The notes under the pieces are model-generated. The model saw only the letters and a program-made list of their open reading frames with translations, ran no database searches and was not told where the DNA came from. A stretch of 64,000 bases of DNA from an uncultured Lachnospiraceae bacterium (GTDB lineage: Bacteria; Bacillota; Clostridia; Lachnospirales; Lachnospiraceae), in NCBI GenBank assembly GCA_905233955.1, contig CAJOFQ010000001.1:1-64000 (forward strand). Direction: 5' to 3'. This document shows, piece after piece, positions 26,974 to 36,827 of the stretch. The position numbers were made by a program, and so were the translations under genes. Positions within the stretch are counted from its first letter, which is position 1. Every line of letters begins with the position of its first letter.

Positions 26974-29900
26974 ATGGCATTACAGCTTATTACAGGTCCC
27001 AGTGGAAGCGGTAAATCATATAATCTGTTCTCTAAGGTAGCAAGTCATGCTGCTGATAATCCCAGGCAGCGTCATCTGGTGTTAGTACCTGAGCAATTTA
27101 CTTTACAGACACAGCGCGAGTTAGTTTTGCGTTCAGAAAACCACGGCATCCTTAACATAGAGGTGCTTTCATTTGAGCGTCTGGCATATAGAGTGTTTGA
27201 TGAGCTTGGGACCACTGTATACGATGTACTGGAAGATACGGGCAAATCTCTTTTATTACGCAAGATTTGTACTGATCTTAAGGATAAACTTAATATTTTA
27301 ACCTCAGGAATTGATAACAGAGGTTTCATTGATGAGCTTAAATCCCTGTTGAGTGAATTTGCCCTGTATGGTATTACCCCCGAACAATTGGGGGATTTTT
27401 TGCGTGTAGAGGATATGGGTGATATATATTATTCAAAGATCAAGGATTTGATAACCATATACACCCGGTATGAAAAAGAGCTTGAAGGAAGTTATATTAC
27501 ATCTGAACAAATATTATCTAAGCTTTTAACAATTATAGAAAATTCAGAGTTTGTAAAGGATTCATTCTTAGCATTTGATGGGTATACCGGCTTTACCCCG
27601 GTTCAGAACAAACTGTTCGAGCGGATGCTTGTTCTGGCAAAGGAGATATGGGTTACTGTAACGCTGGATGATAATGAAACATCACTTTTTGACATGAGCC
27701 TTGATTACATTAAGTCAATGATGTTTCTTGCCAAAACTGCTAAAACTAAAATTAATAATATCATTAAGTTAAGCAATACCGGGGGAATACGGTATGTTGC
27801 CAATGGAATGATGGAACATCTCGAGAGAAATCTGTTCAGGCTCAGACCGCTTATAATGAATGAAAAAAAGTGGAATGAAGCAGAAGATGTGGTTCGTGCT
27901 TATGAAGTATCTGAAATTAAAGACGAGCTGATATTTGCAGCTTCTCAAATACGCCGCATGATCAAGGATAATAAGGAATTAAGATTTAGGGATTTTGCTG
28001 TTCTTTGCTCTGATATTAATGATTATCAATACATAATTTCAGAACTTTTTGAAGAATATGAGATACCGGTATTTGTAGACTCCAGAGATACAGCCTTGAG
28101 AGATCCTTTCATAGAGCTGGTAGAAGCAGTAGTGCATCTGTTTGTAAAAGATTTTTCCTATGAAGCTGTCCTAAATTATCTGAAATGCGCTATGTCTGGT
28201 ATTGATCAGGATACTATCGATCTGTTGGACAATTATCTGCTTGCTACAGGAATCCGGGGATTTATGACATGGAATAGTATTTTTGACAGGTATGCAAAGG
28301 ATATCTCTTCGGAAGAGCTGGTAGAAATCAACAAAGCAAGAGAAAGCATTATTGCTGCATTTTCTGATGGGAGAAATTTTAGTCCTTCCGCCACAGCAAG
28401 AGATTTTTCAGAAAAGCTGTATTATATATTATTAGAATTAAACTGTGAGAAGTTATTAAAGGAACGGGCCGCAAGGCTTGAAGAGGAGCATGACCTTAAG
28501 CAGGCACAGATGGTACGGCAGCTTTACCCGAAGGTAATGGAACTTCTGGATAAAATAGTAGGGTTAATGGGAGATGTAACGCTTAATATTGAAGTTTTTG
28601 AGGATATATTAAATGAGGGCTTACAGACTCTGACTGTAGGAGTTATACCCCCATCTCTGGACTGTGTAACCTTTGGTGATATTGAAAGGACCAGAATTGG
28701 CGATATTCACACACTTTTTTTAATAGGACTATCAGATGCACATATTCCAAAGAGATTCGATGGCGGGGGCATACTGCTCCAGTCAGAGAGGGAAAAAATA
28801 AAACAATACGATATTGAACTGGCACCGACGGACAGGGAGAACACCCTGCATCAGAAGTTTTATTTATATCTGGCATTAACGAAACCATCCAGACAGCTGA
28901 TACTGACCTCTCCAAGGTTCTCACATGATGGAGAGAGTGTTAACCCTTCGTATCTGTTATCACTGGTAACGGGATATTATGAGGCTATGACGGTTGAAAG
29001 GATTTCCAGTCAAGATTTAAAGTTTGATCCCGACGCCATTGCGTGGCTGCCTGATAACCTGTCAGACTCAATAAGAGAATACGAAAGAGGAAGACTGGAG
29101 GAAAAATATAAGAAATTATTTTATGAATTAATGTCGTTATTGAAGACCGCTGATATAGTTACATTCGATTCTCTCATTCAGGCAGGATGGTATATTCATC
29201 ATAATGCTGCCATTCCAAAGGCTGTAATGAATGCGATAAATAATTCATACACTATCGGTGTTTCCGCCAGCAGGCTGGAAAAATATGCTTCATGTGCATA
29301 TGCTTATTTTTTGAAATATATATTAGATTTAAGAGAAAGAAGTGAACACAAGGCGGGTGCCGCAGATATGGGCAGCGTATACCATGAAGCTTTGGAGCGT
29401 TATTCCAGTAAATTAGAAGAGTCGGAATATGACTGGTTTAATGTCACAAAAGAAGTTAGAGACAACCTGTTAAGCGAGAGTGTCAGCGAAACATTCTTAA
29501 AATTAAAAGAAGTTAATATGTTTGATTCCGCCAGAGAAACATACTTACTTGAAAGAATGAAGCGAACACTTAGAAGGACAGTTGAGACTCTAACATCACA
29601 GGTAAGGCATGGAAGCTTTGTTCCAAAGGCATTTGAGGTATCATTATCAGAGATGTCAGGCAGTGCATTAAGAATACCACTGGATAATAATCTGACCATG
29701 AAATTATCGGGTATTATTGACAGAATGGATTGGTACGAAACTGACTCTGATATATACATCAAGATCATAGATTATAAATCCGGTGTCAAGGATGCAAATA
29801 TTTCTGATACTTATGAGGGCTTGCAGCTGCAGCTTTTACTGTATATGAGGGCTGCTACAGAAAAAAAGGATTCCGGTAAGATAATTCATCCTGCAGCAAT

Positions 29901-30429
29901 GTTTTACTATACACTGTCAGATCCTATGCTCCTGGTTGACAGCAGACCCTCCAGTGAAGAATTGGAGCAGTTAATAGCAAAGGAGTTGAGGGTAAGGGGC
30001 TTTGCCACAAGCCATGATGCTGTAATAGATGCGCTTGATGACGGATTCAAAGAGGCGCGGGAGAGAGGCGACAAATTTGCTTCTGCAAATATTCCTGTGG
30101 AAATAAAAAAGGATGGCTCATATACTGCTTCCAGCAGGCTGTTAACGGAGGATGAATTTGTAACCTTAGAAGAATATACTAGCTTTAAAGCTTCAAATAT
30201 TGCAAGGAGCATAGCTGACGGAAACATAGATATCCGTCCCTACAGAAAAAAAGACAAATCCAGCGGCTGTGATTACTGTCCGTATCACGCGGTTTGTAAA
30301 TTTGATGTCAAGCTGGATGGGTTTGAATACAGAAAAGTAATGGAAGAAAAGGATAATTCTATCATAATTAAACAAATGAAGCAGGAGATGTCAGATGCAG
30401 TGGACCGATCAGCAAAGACAGGTCATTGA
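26974..30429 (+). CDS. addB: ATP-dependent helicase/nuclease subunit AddB
   Basis: 1151 residues. Walker A GPSGSGKS lies at residues 8-15, the RecB-family nuclease motif IIDYKSG near 931, and the four cysteines expected for a 4Fe-4S cluster at about 774 and in SGCDYCPYHAVC (1098, 1101, 1107). AddB recognises Chi and cuts the 5'-ended strand in double-strand-break repair. Its place directly after the suf genes fits the need for a cluster. The last 35 bases overlap addA. Confidence 0.96.
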   Translation: MALQLITGPSGSGKSYNLFSKVASHAADNPRQRHLVLVPEQFTLQTQRELVLRSENHGILNIEVLSFERLAYRVFDELGTTVYDVLEDTGKSLLLRKICTDLKDKLNILTSGIDNRGFIDELKSLLSEFALYGITPEQLGDFLRVEDMGDIYYSKIKDLITIYTRYEKELEGSYITSEQILSKLLTIIENSEFVKDSFLAFDGYTGFTPVQNKLFERMLVLAKEIWVTVTLDDNETSLFDMSLDYIKSMMFLAKTAKTKINNIIKLSNTGGIRYVANGMMEHLERNLFRLRPLIMNEKKWNEAEDVVRAYEVSEIKDELIFAASQIRRMIKDNKELRFRDFAVLCSDINDYQYIISELFEEYEIPVFVDSRDTALRDPFIELVEAVVHLFVKDFSYEAVLNYLKCAMSGIDQDTIDLLDNYLLATGIRGFMTWNSIFDRYAKDISSEELVEINKARESIIAAFSDGRNFSPSATARDFSEKLYYILLELNCEKLLKERAARLEEEHDLKQAQMVRQLYPKVMELLDKIVGLMGDVTLNIEVFEDILNEGLQTLTVGVIPPSLDCVTFGDIERTRIGDIHTLFLIGLSDAHIPKRFDGGGILLQSEREKIKQYDIELAPTDRENTLHQKFYLYLALTKPSRQLILTSPRFSHDGESVNPSYLLSLVTGYYEAMTVERISSQDLKFDPDAIAWLPDNLSDSIREYERGRLEEKYKKLFYELMSLLKTADIVTFDSLIQAGWYIHHNAAIPKAVMNAINNSYTIGVSASRLEKYASCAYAYFLKYILDLRERSEHKAGAADMGSVYHEALERYSSKLEESEYDWFNVTKEVRDNLLSESVSETFLKLKEVNMFDSARETYLLERMKRTLRRTVETLTSQVRHGSFVPKAFEVSLSEMSGSALRIPLDNNLTMKLSGIIDRMDWYETDSDIYIKIIDYKSGVKDANISDTYEGLQLQLLLYMRAATEKKDSGKIIHPAAMFYYTLSDPMLLVDSRPSSEELEQLIAKELRVRGFATSHDAVIDALDDGFKEARERGDKFASANIPVEIKKDGSYTASSRLLTEDEFVTLEEYTSFKASNIARSIADGNIDIRPYRKKDKSSGCDYCPYHAVCKFDVKLDGFEYRKVMEEKDNSIIIKQMKQEMSDAVDRSAKTGH

Positions 30430-33400
30430 AGAAAGAAACAGTGACATATTAGTTTCTGCTGCTGCAGGCAGTGGTAAAACTGCGGTTTTGGTTGAGCGTA
30501 TTATATCAAGAGTATGTGACCAGGACAATCCAATAGATATAGACAGGATACTTGTGGTTACATTTACCAAGGCAGCGGCAGCGGAAATGAAGGACAGGAT
30601 TTACAGAGCGCTGGAAGCCAGAGCATCACAAGATCCTGATAATACAAGACTTAATATTCAGACTGCGCTCGTACATAACGCGAGGATTTCTACAATTGAC
30701 GGATTCTGTCAATATCTGGTCAGAAATTATTTTAATGAAATAGGGATTGACCCGTCCCTTAGAATTGCCCAGGAGGGTGAGCTGGTTCTTCTTAGAAATG
30801 AAGTAATGGAGGATATGCTGGAGGACTGGTATCAGAAAAACGATCAGGCTTTCCTGGACCTTTCGGATGCGTCTTCCAGCCGGGATAGAGACGACGGAAT
30901 GGTGGAAATGATCTTTTCAATCTACAACCACTCTTTGTCTTATCCCTATCCTGTAAAATGGATGTCGTCTTTGCTAAAACCATATGATACAGCCGATAAG
31001 ACTGAGCTTGAAGGCTCGGAATGGATCATAAGACTTTTAGATTATGCCAGGAATATACTTCTTGGATTATCCGCTGAAGCTTCAGATTTGCTAAGCGAAT
31101 TAAAGGAAGCCAATCACCCGTATGCAGATGCTCTTGCATCGGATCTTGAAATTATAAATGACTTGTTGGAAAAGGATACTTACAGCAAATGGTATGAGTA
31201 TTTTGCGACAGTAAAATTCAAGGCTTTAAGCAGAAAGAAAGATCCAAATGAAGACCCGGATGAAAGAGAAAGATATAAAAAAAGACGGGATGAAATCAAA
31301 AAGGAATTGCAAAGTCTTCAAAAGGAACTGTTTTCCAAGAAGCCGGAGGAAATTCTGGATGAAATGCAGCTATGCAGGCCCTATGTAAAAATGCTTTCAT
31401 CTCTTGCGATTGATTATTATAACAGGTTTCAAAATTCAAAAGAATTACGAAAAATAATGGATTTTTCCGATCTTGAGCACTTTGCTCTTAAGATTCTTGT
31501 GGATGAAAAAACTAATCAGCCAACGGAAACTGCCATAAAGCTGTCTGAGTATTTTGAAGAGGTAATGATAGACGAATATCAGGACTCTAATTATCTTCAG
31601 GAGATGATATTATCATCTATTACCAGAAGATCCGATGGCAGACATAATTATTTTATGGTGGGAGATGTAAAGCAGAGTATTTACAGATTCAGACAGGCAA
31701 GACCGGATATTTTTACTGGAAAATATTTAAAATACCAAGGTGATGATAAAAATGAAATCCTGGTTGGATTAGACAGGAACTTCCGCAGCAGAAGGGATGT
31801 GACAGATTCTGTAAACGCAGTATTTTTAATGTCCATGCATAGTGATATGGGTGGAGTAGAGTACGACAGAAATCAGTCCCTTACCTGTGGAGTCAGCGGA
31901 TTACCGGATTGCGAAGATAAAAGCTGCTTTTGTACTGAGGTGATGCTGGCGGATGAATCAGACAGCCAGATTGATGATTTTGAGGGTAAGGTTGATTATG
32001 AAGCTGCAATGATCGCCATGCGTATCCGAAGGCTCTTGGAGGATGGATGGGTAACTGACACCGATACAGCTTCATTACGGCGGGTAAAGCTTTCAGATAT
32101 TGCCATACTTCATCGAAGTGCCAATTCCATCGGCAGGACATATCAGGAAGTGCTAAAGGATTATGGCATTTCATCCACAGTTATGTCTACAACAGGTTAT
32201 TTTTCTTCTGTAGAAGTGGAGACTATGCTGTCTTTACTTCGAATTTTGAATAATCCAACCGGTGATATAGCTTTAGCTGCGGTTATGAAGTCACCGCTTT
32301 TTAATTTTACAGATGAGGAAATGGCCGTAATCCGGGCAAGCTATCCCAATGAGCGTTTTTATAAGGCAGTCCGCCTTTTTGCGCTGGAACAGGAAGGTGA
32401 AAAGACCAGGGCTATGCTTGAGCAGATTGATAGTTGGCGTAAGGCTGTGCCCTATGTATCTATCTATGACCTTCTAACAGATATACTGAAAACAACAGGC
32501 TACAGGGCTTATATTACTGCTCTTCCTGAGGGAGATATCCGCAGAAAAAATATAGACAAGCTTTTAGAATTGTCTGTAAGCTATGAAAATACAAGCTATA
32601 GAGGACTGTTTTATTTTGTAAGATACATTGAGAGATTAAAGACTTATGAACAGGATATGGGACAGGCAGAGGCCCTGTATTCTTCTGAGTCGGTATCTAT
32701 CTTAACTATTCACAAGAGTAAAGGTCTGGAATTTCCAATTGTTTTTGTGGCGGGATGCGGCCAGAGATTTAGGAATAACACAGACAGCATGGTGATTAAT
32801 CCGGATCTTGGTGTTGGGATTTATGCTGTGGACCTTAAGGCGAGGCTTAGGATCAATACATTGTACCGCAGATTTTTATCACGAATTAATACTCTCGAGG
32901 ACAGAGGCGAGGAGCAGAGGGTTCTGTATGTGGCTATGACAAGGGCGAAGGACAAAATGATACTTTCAGGAGTTCTGCCTGATGCACAGGAAGTATCAGA
33001 AAGCTGTGATTTGGGCCAACAAGGGATAATGTCTTTGTCAAAACGGATTCATTCTAAAAATTACTATGGATGGATAATGCCTGCTGTACATAAAAACAGG
33101 GGTTTGTTTATAATAGATGTAAAATCCGTCCAGGATCTTGTCATTGAAGAAACGGCATGGCAGATAAAAAAGAGCGACAGGCTCGAAGAATTATATGAAA
33201 AAATTGATGAAGTAGGAGAGGAACAAAGAAATAATCTGCTCAAAAAAATCGAATTTATATATCCTCACAAAATAACTGAAGATTCCAAGGTAAAGTACTC
33301 CGTATCTGAGCTTAAGCGTAAGTCAATGGCTCAAATATTTACCGATGATTCTGAGAATTTATTTAAGCTGGAAGAAGAGGAAGCATATGTTCCTATGTTT

Positions 33401-33946
33401 ATTTCTGGGAAAAAGCCCGGTATCACATCAGCCGAGAGAGGTACGGCAGTACACCGCTATCTGGAATGCTTTGATTTTAAAATTGATGCTTATAAGAGCA
33501 GTTACGACAACCAGCTTAAAGTAATGTTAGAGACCGGAAAAATAACAGATGAAGATGCGTCTATATTGCCTAAATACGAATTGCTTGGTTTCTTAAAATC
33601 TGACTTAGCAAACAGGATGCATAGGGCAGCACAGGGCGGTAATCTGAAAAAAGAAGCGGCATTTGTTATGGCGGATGCTCCATCACATTTTATGGAGGAA
33701 TTTGAAGGAATTGATGATCAGGAGCCAATATTGGTTCAGGGAATAATTGATGTGTTTTTTGAAGAAGATAATAGTATAATTCTGGTAGATTACAAAACGG
33801 ACAGAGTAAAAACCGGGGAGGAGCTGATTTTAAGATACGATAAGCAAATGCGTCTGTATGCGGATGCTCTAAACAGAACCAATGAAAAAAAAGTTAAGGA
33901 AATATGGCTGTATTCCTTTGCACTTAATAAGGGAATATTGCTTTAG
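30395..33946 (+). CDS. addA: ATP-dependent helicase/nuclease subunit AddA
   Basis: 1183 residues. UvrD-type helicase with Walker A AAAGSGKT near residue 22, Walker B IDEYQDSN near 393, ALYSSESVSILTIHKSKGLEFP in the C-terminal motor, and a RecB-type nuclease motif LVDYKTD near 1130. With AddB it resects double-strand breaks to load RecA. CAGGAG precedes the ATG inside addB. Confidence 0.97.
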   Translation: MQWTDQQRQVIEERNSDILVSAAAGSGKTAVLVERIISRVCDQDNPIDIDRILVVTFTKAAAAEMKDRIYRALEARASQDPDNTRLNIQTALVHNARISTIDGFCQYLVRNYFNEIGIDPSLRIAQEGELVLLRNEVMEDMLEDWYQKNDQAFLDLSDASSSRDRDDGMVEMIFSIYNHSLSYPYPVKWMSSLLKPYDTADKTELEGSEWIIRLLDYARNILLGLSAEASDLLSELKEANHPYADALASDLEIINDLLEKDTYSKWYEYFATVKFKALSRKKDPNEDPDERERYKKRRDEIKKELQSLQKELFSKKPEEILDEMQLCRPYVKMLSSLAIDYYNRFQNSKELRKIMDFSDLEHFALKILVDEKTNQPTETAIKLSEYFEEVMIDEYQDSNYLQEMILSSITRRSDGRHNYFMVGDVKQSIYRFRQARPDIFTGKYLKYQGDDKNEILVGLDRNFRSRRDVTDSVNAVFLMSMHSDMGGVEYDRNQSLTCGVSGLPDCEDKSCFCTEVMLADESDSQIDDFEGKVDYEAAMIAMRIRRLLEDGWVTDTDTASLRRVKLSDIAILHRSANSIGRTYQEVLKDYGISSTVMSTTGYFSSVEVETMLSLLRILNNPTGDIALAAVMKSPLFNFTDEEMAVIRASYPNERFYKAVRLFALEQEGEKTRAMLEQIDSWRKAVPYVSIYDLLTDILKTTGYRAYITALPEGDIRRKNIDKLLELSVSYENTSYRGLFYFVRYIERLKTYEQDMGQAEALYSSESVSILTIHKSKGLEFPIVFVAGCGQRFRNNTDSMVINPDLGVGIYAVDLKARLRINTLYRRFLSRINTLEDRGEEQRVLYVAMTRAKDKMILSGVLPDAQEVSESCDLGQQGIMSLSKRIHSKNYYGWIMPAVHKNRGLFIIDVKSVQDLVIEETAWQIKKSDRLEELYEKIDEVGEEQRNNLLKKIEFIYPHKITEDSKVKYSVSELKRKSMAQIFTDDSENLFKLEEEEAYVPMFISGKKPGITSAERGTAVHRYLECFDFKIDAYKSSYDNQLKVMLETGKITDEDASILPKYELLGFLKSDLANRMHRAAQGGNLKKEAAFVMADAPSHFMEEFEGIDDQEPILVQGIIDVFFEEDNSIILVDYKTDRVKTGEELILRYDKQMRLYADALNRTNEKKVKEIWLYSFALNKGILL

Positions 33947-33963
33947 GATAGGAGGTCCCTATT

Positions 33964-34218
33964 ATGTATGATGATGCTGTAATACAGGCTTTTTTAAAAG
34001 CTCAAACTTCTCTTTATGATGAAAAAGTAGCAGATACGCCGGAGGAAGCCAAAGAGTTTCTGGAAGAAATCTGCGCCAGTGTTTGCGAAAATGAAGACGA
34101 AGTTATAGAATTGTTGGAAGATGAGATGGATGTTTCAGAGCTTACCAGAGAAGAGATACTCGCTCTTGAGGAAGTCTTTGCGGTAGGAGACGGAAGATTT
34201 TTAGTGTGTGAGGCATAG
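33964..34218 (+). CDS. Conserved small acidic protein
   Basis: 84 residues with a GGAGG site before the ATG. Strongly acidic (runs such as NEDEVIELLEDEMDVSEL), mostly helical by composition, with a short C-terminal VFAVGDGRFLVCE strand. No domain recognised. It lies between addA (17-base gap) and the PrsA-like lipoprotein gene; its stop is two bases before the start preferred for the lipoprotein. Its invariable-looking, gap-free packing argues that it is real. Function unknown. Confidence 0.75.
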   Translation: MYDDAVIQAFLKAQTSLYDEKVADTPEEAKEFLEEICASVCENEDEVIELLEDEMDVSELTREEILALEEVFAVGDGRFLVCEA

Positions 34219-34219
34219 T

Positions 34220-35188
34220 ATGAGATTAAAAATAACCGCTTTGGCATTAGCTGTAATGTGTTTGATATGCGGCTGCACGATAAATGACAGGCAGGTGTTT
34301 TTTTCCCTGTCCGGACCCTTTACTGTAATGTCAATAGGACCTCTTTCCTGTAAAAAAGCAGAAGCCAGGCTATATTATGTTAATTACAAGAATTTGTATG
34401 ACACAGTGGGAGAGACCAATCTGTGGGATGGCGATTTTGATCTGGAGGAAGTAGAAGAGGGCATTTTTAAGGCTGCCATTAATCATTTGTGTAAAGTATA
34501 TGTTCTTAATCTCTATGCAAAGGAAGCTGATATTACCCTGGATTACGCCCAGAAAAACGCTGCGGCCCTGGCAGCCAGGCAATATGAGGAATCATTGAGT
34601 GAAGAGGAAATAAAAAAGCTTGGAATTAACAGCAAAAATTTAAAGCGCATGGTGGAGCGTTATGCTTTGGCTGAAATTGTCTACACAGAGCTTATGAATA
34701 CGGTGGATGAAGAGGTGAGTGAGGACGAAGCCCGTATTATGGACGCGTATGTGCTGTATACAACTAACAAAAAGCTCTTTAAAAAGCTGGGTGTACAGAT
34801 TAAAAATGGTGCTACTTTTGAGCGGCTGGTAGCAACCTACAGCCAGCAGGATAAGGGCATTGTTTCCTTCGGGCGGGGTACATATCCGAAAAAGGTTGAA
34901 AAGGTTGCTTTTTCTCTGGAAAATGATGAGATATCCGATGGTATCAAGGCAAAGGATGGTTATTATTACATTCAGTGTAAGGACAAATATAACGAAAAGC
35001 TTTCCGAGGAAAACAAGGCAAGTATAATTTCCAGCCGTAAAGCTGATGTATTGAAGCAGATTCTGGATGATCAATACGAAAAATATGATTCCATGCTTAA
35101 CGAGCGTATGCTAAAAAGAATTGAAAATGAGGATTATTCCGGTGTTGAAACGGATTCCTTCTTTTCTACGATTGAGTCATATCTTTAA
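34220..35188 (+). CDS. PrsA/SurA-like peptidyl-prolyl isomerase lipoprotein
   Basis: 322 residues from ATG 34220; a GTG at 34208 is an alternative start. A signal peptide with a lipobox-like ICGC gives a lipid-anchored extracytoplasmic protein. A helical SurA-N-like region (residues 70-180) is followed by a diverged parvulin-type domain (about 185-265, with VSFGRGTYPKKVEKVAFSLENDEISD) and a C-terminal helix. Such foldases help secreted proteins fold at the wall. The parvulin part is weak, so isomerase activity is uncertain. Confidence 0.72.
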   Translation: MRLKITALALAVMCLICGCTINDRQVFFSLSGPFTVMSIGPLSCKKAEARLYYVNYKNLYDTVGETNLWDGDFDLEEVEEGIFKAAINHLCKVYVLNLYAKEADITLDYAQKNAAALAARQYEESLSEEEIKKLGINSKNLKRMVERYALAEIVYTELMNTVDEEVSEDEARIMDAYVLYTTNKKLFKKLGVQIKNGATFERLVATYSQQDKGIVSFGRGTYPKKVEKVAFSLENDEISDGIKAKDGYYYIQCKDKYNEKLSEENKASIISSRKADVLKQILDDQYEKYDSMLNERMLKRIENEDYSGVETDSFFSTIESYL

Positions 35189-35224
35189 TGAGGGGTAAAT
35201 CTGCACTGGTATCTTAAATAAAGT

Positions 35225-35253
35225 TTGGAATTTGATCCAAATAAGGGTATAAT
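35225..35253 (+). promoter_or_regulatory. Sigma-A promoter of mscL
   Basis: TTGGAA, 17-base spacer, TATAAT, about 40 bases before the start codon. Confidence 0.7.
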
Positions 35254-35295
35254 GGTCTGCGTTATAAAAATACATTAAGAAAGGGAGTAAGTAAT

Positions 35296-35787
35296 ATGGC
35301 TAAGTTAAAGGATCTTACTGCAATAGCAGGTAAGAGCAAGGGTTTTGTCGAGGAGTTTAAGGATTTTATAACAAAAGGTAATGTAATGGATATGGCTGTC
35401 GGTGTTATTATAGGGGCATCCTTCCAGTCTATTATATCCTCGTTGGTGGACGATGTTATAATGCCTGTCATATCTGTAATCACTGGCGGGATAGATTTTT
35501 CCAACTATTTTGTTGCGCTTGATGGTGGTGAATACAAGACACTTGCAGCCGCTAAGGAGGCTGGAGCAGTGACTCTTAATTATGGTAATTTTATTACTGT
35601 GATAATTAATTTCCTTTTGATGGCATTGGTAATCTTTGCCATGCTGAAATTTTTGAATACTTTAAGCAATAAGATGAGAAAGGAAGAGGCCGAGGAGGCT
35701 GTTCCTGATACAAAGGAATGCCCTTACTGCATGCAGCAGATCCCTATTGGAGCAAAAAAATGCAGTTACTGCACCTCTGATCTGTAA
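35296..35787 (+). CDS. mscL: Large-conductance mechanosensitive channel MscL with C-terminal zinc ribbon
   Basis: 163 residues. The amphipathic N-terminal helix and first membrane helix (FKDFITKGNVMDMAVGVIIG), the periplasmic loop and the second helix (FITVIINFLLMALVIFAMLKF) are standard MscL. After the cytoplasmic helix, about 23 residues form CPYC-x10-CSYC, a zinc-ribbon pattern absent from classic MscL. MscL opens under hypo-osmotic stress to release solutes. The zinc ribbon may bind a partner or stabilise the cytoplasmic bundle; that is inference. AAAGGGAG precedes the ATG; the convergent next gene starts its stop at the very next base. Confidence 0.93.
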   Translation: MAKLKDLTAIAGKSKGFVEEFKDFITKGNVMDMAVGVIIGASFQSIISSLVDDVIMPVISVITGGIDFSNYFVALDGGEYKTLAAAKEAGAVTLNYGNFITVIINFLLMALVIFAMLKFLNTLSNKMRKEEAEEAVPDTKECPYCMQQIPIGAKKCSYCTSDL

Positions 35788-36588
35788 TTATTCTGCGTAT
35801 TCTTCAAGATAATTCAGATATCGTACTGGCAGTGTGATACTTCTGTATATGTCAGCGTATTCGCTGGCAGTATAGTCTACTACATAATTTTGTGGGAATT
35901 TTTTGGTGATTCCTGCTTTCAAGGCGGCGTCAGCCGCCTTATTGTATGCTACGGCTGCGATTGAGTCACAGTCATAGCTGCCTATAAAGTATTCTCCCAC
36001 AATGTGTATTCTGGTCTCATAGCAGGTGTGTCCCGGTGTCTCTTTTAAGCGGACGCCGTGATACCTGTTGATGATTATTATGTTCTGATAGCGGAAATCG
36101 TGATCATCACCATTTGCAAAGCTGTAATCTCTGCCGGCTACAGCGTAGTTTTTTATCCCAAAACGAGCCAGGATTCCATATTGCATACCGAAGTCATTAA
36201 CATACATATGACCGTTGCGTGCATGGATATGATGTGACGAATAGTAGAACAGGTCATCGTTATCGAATTTTAATTCGCCGACTCCTGATAGGAAATATGA
36301 AAAATAGCTTTGCCTCAGATATATGGGTGTCTTAATATATAAGCCATTATCGCGATGATTAATGATTGAAACAGCCTTTTCAAATGTCAGAGGAGCTGTA
36401 TTAGATGACAGATTCAACAGTGTTATGTCTTTATTCTCATATATGGACACTGCAGCGAGATAAGCCATGGCTGCCTCATCTTCGGTAGCGAAGCTGCCAA
36501 GACTGATGTGCTTGCCAAAACGATTGATATTAGAACGGTAGTATACACTGCCGTCTTTTTTTCTGGCCAGAAATACTCCTTTTTTCAT
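35788..36588 (-). CDS. AP2/HNH-like putative DNA-binding protein
   Basis: 266 residues. Two AP2-like modules bracket the protein: residues about 4-55 (GVFLARKKDG...ISLGSFATEDEAAMAYLAAV) and about 175-250 (GVRLKETPGHTCYETRIHIV...AAVAYNKAADAALKAG). Between them, GRDYSFANGDDHDFRYQNII resembles the C-terminal half of an HNH fold as found in homing endonucleases, with the catalytic histidines not clearly kept. I recall related proteins in Lachnospiraceae. A DNA-binding role is inferred; nuclease activity is doubtful. No ribosome site is seen and the promoter places the start at the 5' end of the message. Confidence 0.65.
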   Translation of the reverse strand: MKKGVFLARKKDGSVYYRSNINRFGKHISLGSFATEDEAAMAYLAAVSIYENKDITLLNLSSNTAPLTFEKAVSIINHRDNGLYIKTPIYLRQSYFSYFLSGVGELKFDNDDLFYYSSHHIHARNGHMYVNDFGMQYGILARFGIKNYAVAGRDYSFANGDDHDFRYQNIIIINRYHGVRLKETPGHTCYETRIHIVGEYFIGSYDCDSIAAVAYNKAADAALKAGITKKFPQNYVVDYTASEYADIYRSITLPVRYLNYLEEYAE

Positions 36589-36595
36589 GATTGGT

Positions 36596-36624
36596 ATTAT
36601 AATCTACTTTTTTATTAAGGTCAA
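36596..36624 (-). promoter_or_regulatory. Promoter giving a leaderless message
   Basis: Minus strand TTGACC, 17-base spacer, TATAAT, then only seven bases before the ATG of the AP2/HNH-like gene. Transcription should begin at or next to the A of the start codon. Confidence 0.7.
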
Positions 36625-36733
36625 AGTGATGTAATGAGAGGCAATAATTTTTTTACATTTTTTTAAAAAAAATTAATTATTTGTAACAAGAATTTAATTT
36701 TTTAAAATAACCGTTAAGAAATCGTAAAAACGC

Positions 36734-36761
36734 GTGACAATCGGGAAAAATGATGTATAAT
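36734..36761 (+). promoter_or_regulatory. Promoter of the PepSY-domain gene
   Basis: GTGACA, 16-base spacer, TATAAT. A near-match to a WalR box (TGTAAC, five bases, TTTAAT) lies about 50 bases upstream at 36682-36697. Confidence 0.6.
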
Positions 36762-36827
36762 GAAAATGCATTTTTTAATGCACTAAATAATTGTTTTATA
36801 TTTTATAATAGAAATGGAGGGAGTGTT

